A DNA stretch of 64,000 nt, taken from NCBI GenBank assembly GCA_003243455.1, contig QFQS01000002.1, forward strand, positions 434,001 through 498,000, given 5' to 3'. The position numbers and the translations under genes are program-made. Numbering within the stretch: position 1 is the first letter of the stretch; each line of letters opens with the position of its first letter. The notes below the pieces were generated by a model that was not told the origin of the DNA, did no database searches, and worked only from the letters and a program-made list of their open reading frames with translations. This stretch comes from Cereibacter sphaeroides (lineage in GTDB: Bacteria; Pseudomonadota; Alphaproteobacteria; Rhodobacterales; Rhodobacteraceae). Shown piece by piece: positions 17,393 through 25,204 of this stretch.

Positions 17393-17740
17393 ATGAGCCG
17401 CATCAGCCCCATCACCCGCAGCCGAGCCCGCGAGCTTCGCGCCGAGATGACTCCGCAGGAGCGACAGGTTTGGGCTGGTTTGCGAGATATGAACCGGGCG
17501 ATGGGCACTCATTTCCGCAGGCAGGCGCCAATCGGCCCTTTCATAGCGGACTTCGTTGATTATGGGCGGCGGCTGGTGGTCGAGATCGATGGTGGCCAGC
17601 ATGGCGGGTCGGATGATGCGGCGCGGGACAGGTTTCTTAGGGCGCAGGGGTTTCGGGTGCTACGTTTCTGGAATTCGGATGTGACGGGTAATCTGGATGG
17701 GGTTTTGCAGGTAGTGCTGGAGGCGGTTGAAGCGAGATGA
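17393..17740 (+). CDS. DUF559 (Vsr-like) endonuclease-domain protein
   Basis: 115 aa. DUF559 proteins have the Vsr/PD-(D/E)XK nuclease fold. Here MTPQERQVWAGLR is the N-terminal helix with Glu23, GPFIADFVDY gives Asp53, VVEIDGGQH gives Glu64 and Asp66, and FRVLRFWNSDV is the conserved C-terminal strand. The catalytic set appears intact, so a small DNA-cleaving or nicking enzyme is expected. The ATG at 17393 matches the family start (MSRISPITRSRARELR); a longer in-frame extension reads through the repeat and is rejected. The gene is closely bracketed by inverted GC-rich repeats, and its third-base choice is less GC-biased than the operon around it (many GGG/GTT/GGT codons). Confidence 0.9.
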   Translation: MSRISPITRSRARELRAEMTPQERQVWAGLRDMNRAMGTHFRRQAPIGPFIADFVDYGRRLVVEIDGGQHGGSDDAARDRFLRAQGFRVLRFWNSDVTGNLDGVLQVVLEAVEAR

Positions 17741-17755
17741 TCAGCTTGCAGTTTT

Positions 17756-17878
17756 CGCCCCCCACCCCCAACCCCTCCCCACGAGGGGGAGGGGAGGGAA
17801 CAACCGTTCCACGAGACGTCCTTGCCGTAAGGGTGCATCTCCCCTCCCCCTCGTGGGGAGGGGTTGGGGGTGGGGGGC
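17756..17878. repeat. Downstream inverted pair of GC-rich palindromes, 40-bp perfect arms
   Basis: The arms at 17757-17796 and 17839-17878 are exact reverse complements over 40 bases, separated by 42 bases. Each arm contains its own 9-bp hairpin (17772-17780 with 17786-17794; 17841-17849 with 17855-17863). The left arm begins 16 bases after the DUF559 stop. The right arm ends 7 bases before the next gene and supplies the only G-rich stretch that could act as its ribosome binding site. Confidence 0.9.
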
Positions 17879-17885
17879 ACTCAGC

Positions 17886-19247
17886 ATGAAACGCCTCATC
17901 GAAAAAGGTCTGATGTTCGGGAACCTCGTCGAGGTGTCCTCACCAGCATTGGTCGAGCGCTATAACCGCGCCCTGAAGCATCTGGCGGGCAAGGAGACGA
18001 AGCAAAAAGATTTCCACATCGACATTTCGGGCTATTCGCCCGAGATCGGGGACGAGTTCCAGGATGAGCTTTACCTGAACCCGAACGGATGTAACCGGCA
18101 GTTCATATTGCTGACCACGGCGCAGAAGGCGGCGCCGCTGTTGAATGTGAAGTTCTCGACCTCGCGCGGGATCCTGAAGCAGTTCTACGAGGCGAACGAT
18201 GCGCAGCTTTTCGCGCTGACCGCGCGGGATGCGGTGGCGGGTGAATTGCAGAACTCGGTCTATGAGGTTTCGACCCCGGCCAAGCTGTTCGACCTGCGCC
18301 GCATCACCATCGAGGCGGATACCATCGGTGGCCACGTCAAGGATGCGGGTGAACTTGCCGGGCTGATCGAGCGGTTCCGGCGCGAGCCGGACGGCTGGCG
18401 CGACGATGTGCTGATCGCCGAGATGATCGGACTGGCAAAGAAGACGGGCGACGTGACGCGCGCGCCGGTGGCGCTGCCCGCGATGTCTTTCGAGCAGGGC
18501 AATTTCTGGACCAGCTTCTTTGGCGGTCTCTACATCTTCCGCGACGCGCAGCATCCGGTGGTGATCTCTGCCGGGCCGCGTACCGCCATCGGGCCGATGC
18601 CTGCGCCGGTTCTGGACCTGACGCAGCGCAATGCGATTGCCGATTGGCTGTCGCGCTGCGGGTTGGTCGAGCCGATCGTCAAGGCGCGCGGCATGGATGC
18701 GGCGGCGGTGCTGCGGCAGAAGATGGACTTTATCCTTGTCGATGCAGCGGATGCGCTGAACCTTGATCTGGGGCAGGCGACGCGGGCCGATCTGCGCAAG
18801 ATCGCGCACAGGCTGGGGGCCGCGCTGCCGGACGAGTTCCTGGGGCTGGCCGCGCTTTTGCGCTGGGTCGAGGGTGGGGGTGACTGGCCCAGGATCACCT
18901 CGGAGCATCCGGCGTATTTCTACACGTTACGGGCGACCGCGACTGCCGACCGCGACCTTGTGAACATGCTTCTGGCGCAGCTTGCGCCCCTGGACGTGCG
19001 GCAGTTGTTCATTATGCACAAGGAACTGTTCTACGCGACCTACGCGACATGGTCCGACCGCAAGCGCGGCTACGTCGCCGATTTTCTGGCGCGCGAGTAT
19101 CAGGTGGACAAGGCGGGGGCGCGGGCGGCGCTGTTCGGGGCGGAGCCGGGAATGGAAGTGGCCGAGCCGCGTCCCGCGCCGGTGCCCGCCCGCAACATGA
19201 TCGACCTTGTCGGCCCCTGGGGCGCTGTGCGGAGCAATCGCCGATGA
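17886..19247 (+). CDS. Uncharacterised 453-aa protein of the AAA+ operon
   Basis: A soluble protein of 453 aa with no signal peptide or TM segment. The N-terminal part (residues 1-100) contains LVERYNRALKHLAGKETK and the beta-rich FHIDISGYSPEIGDEFQDEL. The middle carries NFWTSFFGGLYIFRDAQHPV, and the C-terminal third is helical (ADLRKIAHRLGAALPDEFLG, DFLAREYQVDKAGARAALFG). The tail is Pro/Ala/Arg-rich. I do not recognise a named family. The ATG is 8 bases after the inverted repeat. Its stop overlaps the next start (ATGA), so it belongs to the same operon as the two membrane proteins. It was probably adjacent to the AAA+ gene before the DUF559 element arrived. Confidence 0.85.
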   Translation: MKRLIEKGLMFGNLVEVSSPALVERYNRALKHLAGKETKQKDFHIDISGYSPEIGDEFQDELYLNPNGCNRQFILLTTAQKAAPLLNVKFSTSRGILKQFYEANDAQLFALTARDAVAGELQNSVYEVSTPAKLFDLRRITIEADTIGGHVKDAGELAGLIERFRREPDGWRDDVLIAEMIGLAKKTGDVTRAPVALPAMSFEQGNFWTSFFGGLYIFRDAQHPVVISAGPRTAIGPMPAPVLDLTQRNAIADWLSRCGLVEPIVKARGMDAAAVLRQKMDFILVDAADALNLDLGQATRADLRKIAHRLGAALPDEFLGLAALLRWVEGGGDWPRITSEHPAYFYTLRATATADRDLVNMLLAQLAPLDVRQLFIMHKELFYATYATWSDRKRGYVADFLAREYQVDKAGARAALFGAEPGMEVAEPRPAPVPARNMIDLVGPWGAVRSNRR

Positions 19248-19513
19248 TCGCGATAATCGAGGCGCTGGTTCTTGGGTTCCTGATCCTGTCGGTCGTCTAT
19301 GTGGTCGTCTCGATCTACTCGCGCTCGGTCCGGCGCGAGAAGCTGGAGAAGCGGTTCGACGCCGAGGTAAAGACCGGCGACCGCGAGCGATATGTGGAAG
19401 AGGGGATGGTCGCCTATCAGAAGGGGCTGCGTCGCAAGCTTCTGGTGCTGATCTATATCATTCCCATGGCTGTCGTGGCCGGGACGATCTACTACATAAA
19501 CCATTCGCAATAG
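19244..19513 (+). CDS. Small two-TM membrane protein of the AAA+ operon
   Basis: 89 aa: an N-terminal hydrophobic helix (residues 4-24, IEALVLGFLILSVVYVVVS), a charged cytoplasmic-looking segment (RREKLEKRFDAEVKTGDRER) and a second helix (66-85, LLVLIYIIPMAVVAGTIYYI). The ATG overlaps the stop of the 453-aa gene (ATGA), a strong sign that the start is right; longer frames upstream lie within that gene. Inner-membrane location expected, with both ends probably periplasmic and the charged loop inside, though positive charges on both sides make topology uncertain. Followed after 10 bases by the DUF1523 gene. Confidence 0.85.
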   Translation: MIAIIEALVLGFLILSVVYVVVSIYSRSVRREKLEKRFDAEVKTGDRERYVEEGMVAYQKGLRRKLLVLIYIIPMAVVAGTIYYINHSQ

Positions 19514-19523
19514 GAGAAGGCCC

Positions 19524-20189
19524 ATGTTGAGATATCTGAAGTGGGGCTTTCTGACGACCATCCTCCTCATCGTCGTGGCCTTCCTGAACTACACCCTGCC
19601 GCAGCGCGACATCGTGCGGATCACCAATACCTACAACCGCCAGACTGCGGTCGGGTCGAACTGGCTGTTCTACTCGGTGCCGGACGTTGGAACGGCGGAG
19701 TCGAACGCAATACGCGATATCCGTTTCATCGAGGCGGTGCGCCCGAACGGCAAGGTCATCGTGTATCGCAACGAGGATACGGGCTGGATCTGGCCACCCT
19801 ATTTCAAATACAACAGCTCCGATTTGCAGGCAGAGGCCAATAACCTGATTTCGCCCGCCTCGGCGCCGCAATGGGTGGCGGTGACGAAATACGGCTGGCG
19901 GATCGCGTTTTTCTCGATCTATCCCAATGCGGTGAAGGTGCGGCCTGTCGAGGGGCCGGATGTGTCCCTGGTGCCTTGGGTCAATATCATCATCCTGGCG
20001 GTGCTGGCCTTCCTGTTGTTCATGCTGCGCCGGATGTGGCTGCAGTTCCGCGAGCGGATGATAGACCCGGCGGTCGAGAACATGGGCGACGCGCTGGAAC
20101 GGGCCGATGCCCGCGCGGATATTGCGCGGGCCAATGCGCGGACCAGTCTGGGCAGGTTCCGCGCCTGGGTTGGCAGCTGGTTCAGGTAG
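19524..20189 (+). CDS. DUF1523 family membrane protein
   Basis: 221 aa. The N-terminal TM helix (7-24) is followed by LPQRDIVRITNTYNRQT and, after a periplasmic-type domain with VYRNEDTGWIWPPYFKYNSS and SDLQAEANNLI, a second TM helix near residues 152-168. A charged C-terminal cytoplasmic tail with coiled-coil character follows (GDALERADARADIARANART). These blocks match the DUF1523 family, conserved in Rhodobacterales and of unknown function. AGGAG lies 8 bases before the ATG. As the last gene of the operon it offers a membrane anchor with a cytoplasmic helix that could meet the coiled-coil or AAA+ proteins; that contact is speculation. Confidence 0.9.
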   Translation: MLRYLKWGFLTTILLIVVAFLNYTLPQRDIVRITNTYNRQTAVGSNWLFYSVPDVGTAESNAIRDIRFIEAVRPNGKVIVYRNEDTGWIWPPYFKYNSSDLQAEANNLISPASAPQWVAVTKYGWRIAFFSIYPNAVKVRPVEGPDVSLVPWVNIIILAVLAFLLFMLRRMWLQFRERMIDPAVENMGDALERADARADIARANARTSLGRFRAWVGSWFR

Positions 20190-20209
20190 GGCGCCTTTCG
20201 GCGCCCTTT
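20189..20209 (+). terminator. Terminator of the AAA+ operon
   Basis: 7-bp perfect stem GGGCGCC / GGCGCCC (20189-20195, 20200-20206) with a TTTC loop, then TTTG. The stem starts on the last base of the DUF1523 stop codon. pheT ends 8 bases further on the other strand, so the hairpin may serve both directions. Confidence 0.65.
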
Positions 20210-20216
20210 GGGTGAC

Positions 20217-22634
20217 CTAGCGGCGGAGAGTGCCGCCCGAGGCTTTCATCACCTTTTCGATGACCCTGGCGCTGACGGCCTCGATCTCTGCATCCGTCAG
20301 GGTCTTGTCGACCGGTTGCAGGCGCACGGTCAGGGCGATGGATTTCTTGCCCTCGCCCATCTGCGCCTCGGCCTTCTGCCCGGTGAACTGGTCGAAGACC
20401 TGCACGTTTTCGATCAGGGCCTTGTCGGCACCCTGGGCGGCGTTCACCAGCGTCAGGGCCTCGACCTTCTGATCCACGACAAAGGCGAAGTCACGCTCGA
20501 CCGCCTGCAGGTCGGACAGTTTCAGGGCCGGGCGCGTCGGCGTCTTGACCTTGGGCATCGGCACCGCGGCGATGCGGATGGTGAAGGCGACAGCCGGGCC
20601 TTTCACATCCATCGCGCGTAAGGTCGAAGGGTGAATTTCTCCGAAGGTCGCCATCGCGTTGGGGCCAAGCGCGACGTTGCCGGATCGGCCCGGATGCCAC
20701 CACGCCGTCGTGTTGCGGGTGATCTGCGCACGCGCGGGCGCCCCGAGCGCGGCAAGAACCGCCTCGGCATCAGCCTTGGCATCATACAGATCGACAGGAC
20801 GGCGCGAGCCAAAGGGGTCGCGCGCGGTGCTGGCACCGACCAGAAGGCCGGTCGCCTGCAGGCTTTGCTCCTCGGGCTCGCCACCATGAAAGACAGGTCC
20901 GATCTCGAACAGGGCGAGGTCTGCGAACCCTCGCGCCTGATTGCGCGCGGCGGCTTGCAGCAGGCCGGGCAGCAGGTCGGGGCGGAGGTGAGTCATTTCC
21001 GAGGAAATGGGGTTCTCGACCCGAACCGCATCCGCACCGCCGCCGAACAGCTTGGCCGCGCCTTCGTCGATGAAGCTGTAGGTCACGCATTCGTTGTAGC
21101 CGATCCCGGCAAGCGTCCGCCGGGCGGCACGCTCACGCACCTGCAGCGGGGTCAGGATCGGGCGTGGCACACCGACCTGCGCGCGCGGCAGCGGTTTGCC
21201 TACCAGCTTCGACAAAGAGGCGACGCGGGCGACTTCCTCGACCAGATCGGCCTCGCCCAGCACGTCGGGGCGCCATGTCGGCGGGCTGGCCTGATCGCCG
21301 TTCAGCGTGAAACCGAGCGCGACCAGTGTCGCGCGCTGATCGGCCTCGGAAATGTCCATGCCGACAAGGCTGATCACGCGCTTCGGGTCGAAGCGATAGC
21401 TGCGGGTGGTATCGGGGGCCTCGCCGTCCACAACGATTTCCGAGGCTTCGCCGCCGCAGAGATCGAGGATCATCTGCGTCGCAAGCTCCAGCCCCGGCAC
21501 GGTGAAGGCCGGGTCGATGCCGCGCTCGAACCGATAGCGGGCGTCGGAATTGATGCGCAGCGCACGCCCCGTGGTGGCGATGGTGATCGGATCCCAATAG
21601 GCGCTTTCCAGGAAAACATCCGTCGTCTCGGGTGTGCAGCCCGAAAGCTCTCCGCCCATGATGCCCGCAAGCGACTCGGGCTGGGCGTCGTCCGAGATCA
21701 GCATCATGCCGGGGGCAAGGGTGTACGTCTTTCCGTCCAGCGCCAGCAGTTCCTCGCCGCCCTTCGCGGGATGAATGCGCAGGTCGCCCTTCACCTTCGC
21801 CGCATCGAAAACGTGCAGCGGGCGGTTCAGGCCGAAGGTGAAGTAGTTCGTAATATCGACTAGCGCGGAAATGGGACGCAACCCGATGGCCTTGAGCCGC
21901 GCCTGCATCCAGGCGGGAGAGGGGCCGTTCCTGACGCCACGGATCACGCGACCCGCGAAGATCGGACAACCCTTGACCTTCAGCGCAGGGTCGATCCGCA
22001 CGCCGATCGGGCTTTTGAAGCCGCCCCTGATCGCCGGAGTATCCAGAGGTTTCAGCTTGCCCAACCCTCGCGCGGCAAGGTCGCGGGCCAGCCCACGCAC
22101 ACCAAGCGCGTCGGGACGGTTCGGCGTGATCTTGACGAAGATCATCGGGTCGTTCAGCCCGCGATAGTCGATGAAGCGCATTCCCAGCGGCGCGTCGGCG
22201 GGTAGTTCGATGATGCCGTCGTGATCCTCGGACAGCATCATCTCACGCTCGGAACACAGCATCCCGTTCGACTCGACGCCCCGGATCACGCCGGGTTTCA
22301 GGTCGACGCCGGTGCCGGGCACATGGGTGCCGGGCGGAGCAAAGACGCCGATCAGGCCGGTGCGCGCATTCGGTGCGCCGCAGACCACCTGCACCTCTTC
22401 CGAACGGCCGCCGGGGCCATCGGGCAGCGTTTCGACCCGGCAGACGCGCAGACGGTCGGCATTCGGATGCTGCACAGCCTCGATCACCCGGGCGATGCGG
22501 AATGCGCCCAGGCTGTCTTCCGGGTTCTCGACCGCCTCGACCTCGTGCCCGAGGTCGGTAAGCGCGGTCAGGATCGTATCAAGCGGCGCCTCGGTATCGA
22601 GGTGATCCTTGAGCCAGGAGAGGGTGAACTTCAT
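20217..22634 (-). CDS. pheT: Phenylalanine--tRNA ligase beta subunit
   Basis: PheT is the large, non-catalytic subunit of the alpha2-beta2 PheRS, with tRNA binding and editing roles. The 805-aa length is normal. Domains in order: N-terminal B1/OB tRNA-binding fold (VIEAVQHPNADRLRVCRVET near 50-70, VVCGAPNARTG), B3/B4 editing domain (PNRPDALGVRGLARDLA, LVDITNYF), B5, a catalytic-like core (LRPDLLPGLLQAAARNQARG) and the C-terminal FDX-ACB domain (SDLQAVERDFAFVVDQ). It is separated from pheS by a foreign-looking gene and a stretch of about 400 bases, instead of lying directly after it. Confidence 0.97.
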   Translation of the reverse strand: MKFTLSWLKDHLDTEAPLDTILTALTDLGHEVEAVENPEDSLGAFRIARVIEAVQHPNADRLRVCRVETLPDGPGGRSEEVQVVCGAPNARTGLIGVFAPPGTHVPGTGVDLKPGVIRGVESNGMLCSEREMMLSEDHDGIIELPADAPLGMRFIDYRGLNDPMIFVKITPNRPDALGVRGLARDLAARGLGKLKPLDTPAIRGGFKSPIGVRIDPALKVKGCPIFAGRVIRGVRNGPSPAWMQARLKAIGLRPISALVDITNYFTFGLNRPLHVFDAAKVKGDLRIHPAKGGEELLALDGKTYTLAPGMMLISDDAQPESLAGIMGGELSGCTPETTDVFLESAYWDPITIATTGRALRINSDARYRFERGIDPAFTVPGLELATQMILDLCGGEASEIVVDGEAPDTTRSYRFDPKRVISLVGMDISEADQRATLVALGFTLNGDQASPPTWRPDVLGEADLVEEVARVASLSKLVGKPLPRAQVGVPRPILTPLQVRERAARRTLAGIGYNECVTYSFIDEGAAKLFGGGADAVRVENPISSEMTHLRPDLLPGLLQAAARNQARGFADLALFEIGPVFHGGEPEEQSLQATGLLVGASTARDPFGSRRPVDLYDAKADAEAVLAALGAPARAQITRNTTAWWHPGRSGNVALGPNAMATFGEIHPSTLRAMDVKGPAVAFTIRIAAVPMPKVKTPTRPALKLSDLQAVERDFAFVVDQKVEALTLVNAAQGADKALIENVQVFDQFTGQKAEAQMGEGKKSIALTVRLQPVDKTLTDAEIEAVSARVIEKVMKASGGTLRR

Positions 22635-23030
22635 CGCGGGCGTCCTGTCTTTGCGGGCATGTGGGGATTAGCGCAAAGCAGCGGCAAGCGGTAGGGTAAA
22701 GAGAGGCGAGTCGCGCGCGCGCAGCACAACCGGTTTCCCCATCAGAAACGCCGTGTTGAGTCGGCACGGGCCACATTAACGATGCGCTGACGGCAATCAT
22801 TGCTATGTTCCGACCCATGGATACTGTTTTAGAAATTCCTTTGGGGCGCAAGCAATTACCCGTGTCGAGGCTATGCCTTATCATGGGCCTGACGATGCTG
22901 CTGTTCCTGCACGTCTGACGGGCGCGATTACTGCGGGATCGGCGCGCTTTCCGGCAACGGAGGGTGCGCCAGTCTGCGTTGTATCAGAGTTGGGTCTTGG
23001 CGGAGGCGCTAGTTTCGGACACCTCCGACG
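22635..23030. other. 396-base stretch without a confident gene (between pheT and the inserted gene)
   Basis: Lies upstream of pheT on its coding side, so it must contain the pheT leader or promoter. Base composition falls in the right half. Apart from the 33-codon frame listed separately, I see no protein-like frame, no tRNA and no clear terminator. TTAACGAT at 22776-22783 resembles a CtrA half-site with one mismatch. Confidence 0.5.
22817..22918 (+). CDS. Possible 33-aa small membrane peptide
   Basis: A short frame encoding a polar N-terminus (MDTVLEIPLGRKQLPVSR) followed by a hydrophobic run (LCLIMGLTMLLFL) and HV. This is the shape of a single-TM small protein. There is no clear Shine-Dalgarno sequence. 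The evidence is only the amphipathic layout; it could be chance. Confidence 0.25.
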   Translation: MDTVLEIPLGRKQLPVSRLCLIMGLTMLLFLHV

Positions 23031-23486
23031 CTAACCCTGGTTAGTTACGTCTTGGCCGCTATCGGATTGATGAAAGATAATGAAGTTTACAGGCAGATCG
23101 AGTTTTTCCATTCCCATGGCTTTACGAAACTCGTCTCTCACCAGTGTCATGAGAGGCATGTAGGAGATCCAGTCGTCCCGCCTAGCATACGCCTCGACAA
23201 CTTTGTTCGCTGCTGATTTCAGTTCTTTGCTACCGTAGAGGTCGATCATGTTGATGGCTTTCTCGAGAGAAGCCTTCTTCGCGACCAGTTGCTCGTCTGT
23301 CATCCCCTGATATTCGATTGCATAGCAAAGAGCATTATAAGCTTCGGAAAGCTTGTTCGCTCTCCATTCATCGCGCCGTCGCTGCTTGGCTGACCGCTCA
23401 CCAAAGAAATAAGTAAGCAAGGCTGCAACTAGGCCACTTAGGATTGGCGTGACCAAGCCAGCCAGAAAGCCAGCTGCATCATTCAC
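23031..23486 (-). CDS. Membrane-anchored hypothetical protein inserted between pheS and pheT
   Basis: 151 aa. A GTG start at 23486 overlaps the pheS stop (GTGA) and gives an N-terminal anchor helix directly (residues 5-26, AGFLAGLVTPILSGLVAALLTY preceded by VND). Then comes a Lys/Arg-rich stop-transfer segment (GERSAKQRRRDEWRANK) and a helical cytoplasmic domain (ALCYAIEYQGMTDEQLVAKK, MIDLYGSKELKSAANKVVEAY). I do not recognise the family; the layout resembles small single-TM proteins of accessory islands. Composition is clearly lower in G+C than both neighbours, with many A/T-ending codons, which suggests transfer. A longer frame to 23645 is only a shadow of pheS. Confidence 0.7.
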   Translation of the reverse strand: MNDAAGFLAGLVTPILSGLVAALLTYFFGERSAKQRRRDEWRANKLSEAYNALCYAIEYQGMTDEQLVAKKASLEKAINMIDLYGSKELKSAANKVVEAYARRDDWISYMPLMTLVRDEFRKAMGMEKLDLPVNFIIFHQSDSGQDVTNQG

Positions 23487-24565
23487 GCCGAAAGCCCGCG
23501 CGGCAGGTCGGGCAGGTCCAGTGCGGCAAAGCCGTAGTGGCGCAGCCAGCGCAGGTCGGACTCGAAGAAGGCGCGCAGGTCGGGGATGCCGTATTTTAGC
23601 ATGGCGATGCGGTCGATCCCCATGCCGAAGGCGAAGCCCTGCCATTGGGTCGGATCAACCCCCGCCGCCGACAGCACCTTGGGGTGGACCATGCCGGAGC
23701 CGAGGATTTCCATCCACTTGTCGCCCTGGCCGATCTTGAGCTGGCCACCTTCCCAGGAACAGCGGATGTCGACCTCGGCCGAGGGTTCGGTGAAGGGGAA
23801 GTGGCTGGCGCGGAAGCGAAGCTCGACCGAAGGCACTTCGAAGAAGGCGCGGCAGAACTCTTCCAGCACCCATTTCAGGTTCGCCATGCTGATGTTGCGG
23901 TCGATCGCTAGCCCCTCGACCTGATGGAACATCGGCGTATGCGTCTGGTCCATGTCCATGCGATAGACCCGGCCCGGCGCGATCACGCGGATCGGCGCGC
24001 CCTGCGCCATCATCGAGCGGATCTGCACCGGTGAGGTATGGGTGCGCAGCACATGCGGCGGGCGGTTGTCGCCCTCGGCCCGGTGCATGAAGAAGGTGTC
24101 ATGCTCCTGCCGCGCCGGATGCTCGGGCGGGATGTTCAGCGCGTCGAAGTTGTACCAGTCGCTTTCGACCTGCGGCCCCTCGGCCACGGCGAAACCCATG
24201 TCGGCAAAGATCGCGGTCAGTTCGTCCATCACCTGGCTGACCGGATGGATCGTGCCAACCCGGCGCGGGCGGCCGGGCAGCGTCACGTCCAGCCATTCCG
24301 ACTTCAGCCGTTCGTTCAGCGCGGCATCGCCAAGTGCGGCCTTCTTGGCGCGCAGGCCTGCGTCGATCTCATCCTTCAGCGTGTTCAGGGTCGCGCCAGC
24401 GGTCTTGCGTTCGTCGGGAGACATCTTGCCCAGACCGGCCATCAGCGCGCTGATCTCGCCCTTCTTGCCAAGCGCGGTCAGTCGCACCTCTTCCAGCGCC
24501 TGCTCGTCCGAGGCGGCGGAGATGGCGGAAAGATACTTGGCCTTGAGCGTGTCGAGCCCGTCCAT
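23483..24565 (-). CDS. pheS: Phenylalanine--tRNA ligase alpha subunit
   Basis: Catalytic subunit of PheRS; activates phenylalanine with ATP and charges tRNA-Phe. 360 aa, normal length. An N-terminal coiled coil binds tRNA (EEVRLTALGKKGEISALMAG). The class II core has motif 1 (HPVSQVMDELTAIFADMGF), motif 2 (IRVIAPGRVYRMDMDQTHTP with the HQVEGLAID block) and motif 3 (GFAFGMGIDRIAMLKYGI). Start ATG at 24565. The normal pheS-pheT adjacency is broken by the gene at 23031-23486. Confidence 0.97.
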   Translation of the reverse strand: MDGLDTLKAKYLSAISAASDEQALEEVRLTALGKKGEISALMAGLGKMSPDERKTAGATLNTLKDEIDAGLRAKKAALGDAALNERLKSEWLDVTLPGRPRRVGTIHPVSQVMDELTAIFADMGFAVAEGPQVESDWYNFDALNIPPEHPARQEHDTFFMHRAEGDNRPPHVLRTHTSPVQIRSMMAQGAPIRVIAPGRVYRMDMDQTHTPMFHQVEGLAIDRNISMANLKWVLEEFCRAFFEVPSVELRFRASHFPFTEPSAEVDIRCSWEGGQLKIGQGDKWMEILGSGMVHPKVLSAAGVDPTQWQGFAFGMGIDRIAMLKYGIPDLRAFFESDLRWLRHYGFAALDLPDLPRGLSA

Positions 24566-24642
24566 GGGAGCCTCCGATGATGCGCGTTGGTGCTAGCGGG
24601 CGGAGGGGGCGAATGCAAGCGAGGGGCGGCGCAAAAGCGGCA

Positions 24643-25059
24643 CTACTCGAAAAGCTGCGATACGTCGTTGTGCGCCCAGGGTTCGGGAAGCTCGTTCTGG
24701 GCGCAATAGCGCGATCCGCCGGAAGGCGCACCTTCGGCGATGAAGACATAGGTCTGATCATCGGGAATGTCGTAGGTCGTGGTGTTCTCGCCCAGGCTGT
24801 TGCCGGTCGCGATCTCGGTGCAGCTATCGGTCACGTCAAAGCGGGTCGGTGCCGTCCTGTCGATTGCAGAAATGATGCACTCGGCCTGGGCGTAGGAAAT
24901 GCCTTTGCGCGTCACTGCCGAAAGGGTGGCGTTGGAAGCTTGACCGCAAGGTGTATCCGAACTGACATAGAAGCCGCGCTTCAGCGGCAGTTCCTTGACC
25001 GGATCGGCGAAAACGGGGGCGGCGATGGCGAGGCAGGCGAAGAGGGGCAGCAGGCGCAT
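24643..25059 (-). CDS. Secreted hypothetical protein
   Basis: 138 aa with a Sec signal peptide (MRLLPLFACLAIAAPVFA, cleavage before Asp19), so periplasmic. The mature part has several cysteines (SSDTPCGQASNA, AECIISA, VTDSCTE, SRYCAQNE) that probably form disulfides, and the segment GFYVSSDTPCG seen in small Rhodobacteraceae periplasmic proteins of unknown role. The second of two nearby ATGs (25059) is chosen because GGAAAGG then sits about 8 bases upstream; the other is 25068. It lies 77 bases from pheS in the same direction. Confidence 0.7.
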   Translation of the reverse strand: MRLLPLFACLAIAAPVFADPVKELPLKRGFYVSSDTPCGQASNATLSAVTRKGISYAQAECIISAIDRTAPTRFDVTDSCTEIATGNSLGENTTTYDIPDDQTYVFIAEGAPSGGSRYCAQNELPEPWAHNDVSQLFE

Positions 25060-25148
25060 TCCAATCATCCTTTCCGGCAGACCAGGGCGTGGCGGAGACT
25101 GAAACGGGTTGGGCCTTGCGTCCAGCAGGATTTTGTATGGGCCCAAAG

Positions 25149-25183
25149 GAAAACCCCGCGCCGGGGCGTCCGGCGCGGGGTTT
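25149..25183 (-). terminator. Strong terminator after rplT
   Basis: 14-bp perfect stem (25151-25164 with 25170-25183) and a 5-base loop. Read on the minus strand it ends in a run of T (complement of GGAAAA at 25147-25152). It lies 21 bases after the rplT stop and closes the rpmI-rplT unit. Confidence 0.9.
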
Positions 25184-25204
25184 GCTTTAGCGGTAGCTGG
25201 CGCC

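Larger units (their letters stand above)
17251..17878. mobile_element. Putative DUF559 nuclease element bounded by inverted GC-rich repeats
   Basis: A 628-base block made of repeat pair, DUF559 gene, repeat pair. It sits exactly between two genes of an otherwise gapless operon: upstream junctions are 0-4 bases and the downstream one is a 4-base overlap. The element starts 10 bases after one stop and finishes 8 bases before the next ATG. No transposase and no obvious target-site duplication is seen. That it is mobile is inference from the symmetric repeats and the clean insertion point; a RAYT/REP-like or casposon-like mechanism is not shown. Confidence 0.45.

Noticed and set aside
17251..17878. 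CRISPR array
   Set aside because: There are only four units in alternating orientation with unequal spacers and internal palindromes. No cas gene is present.
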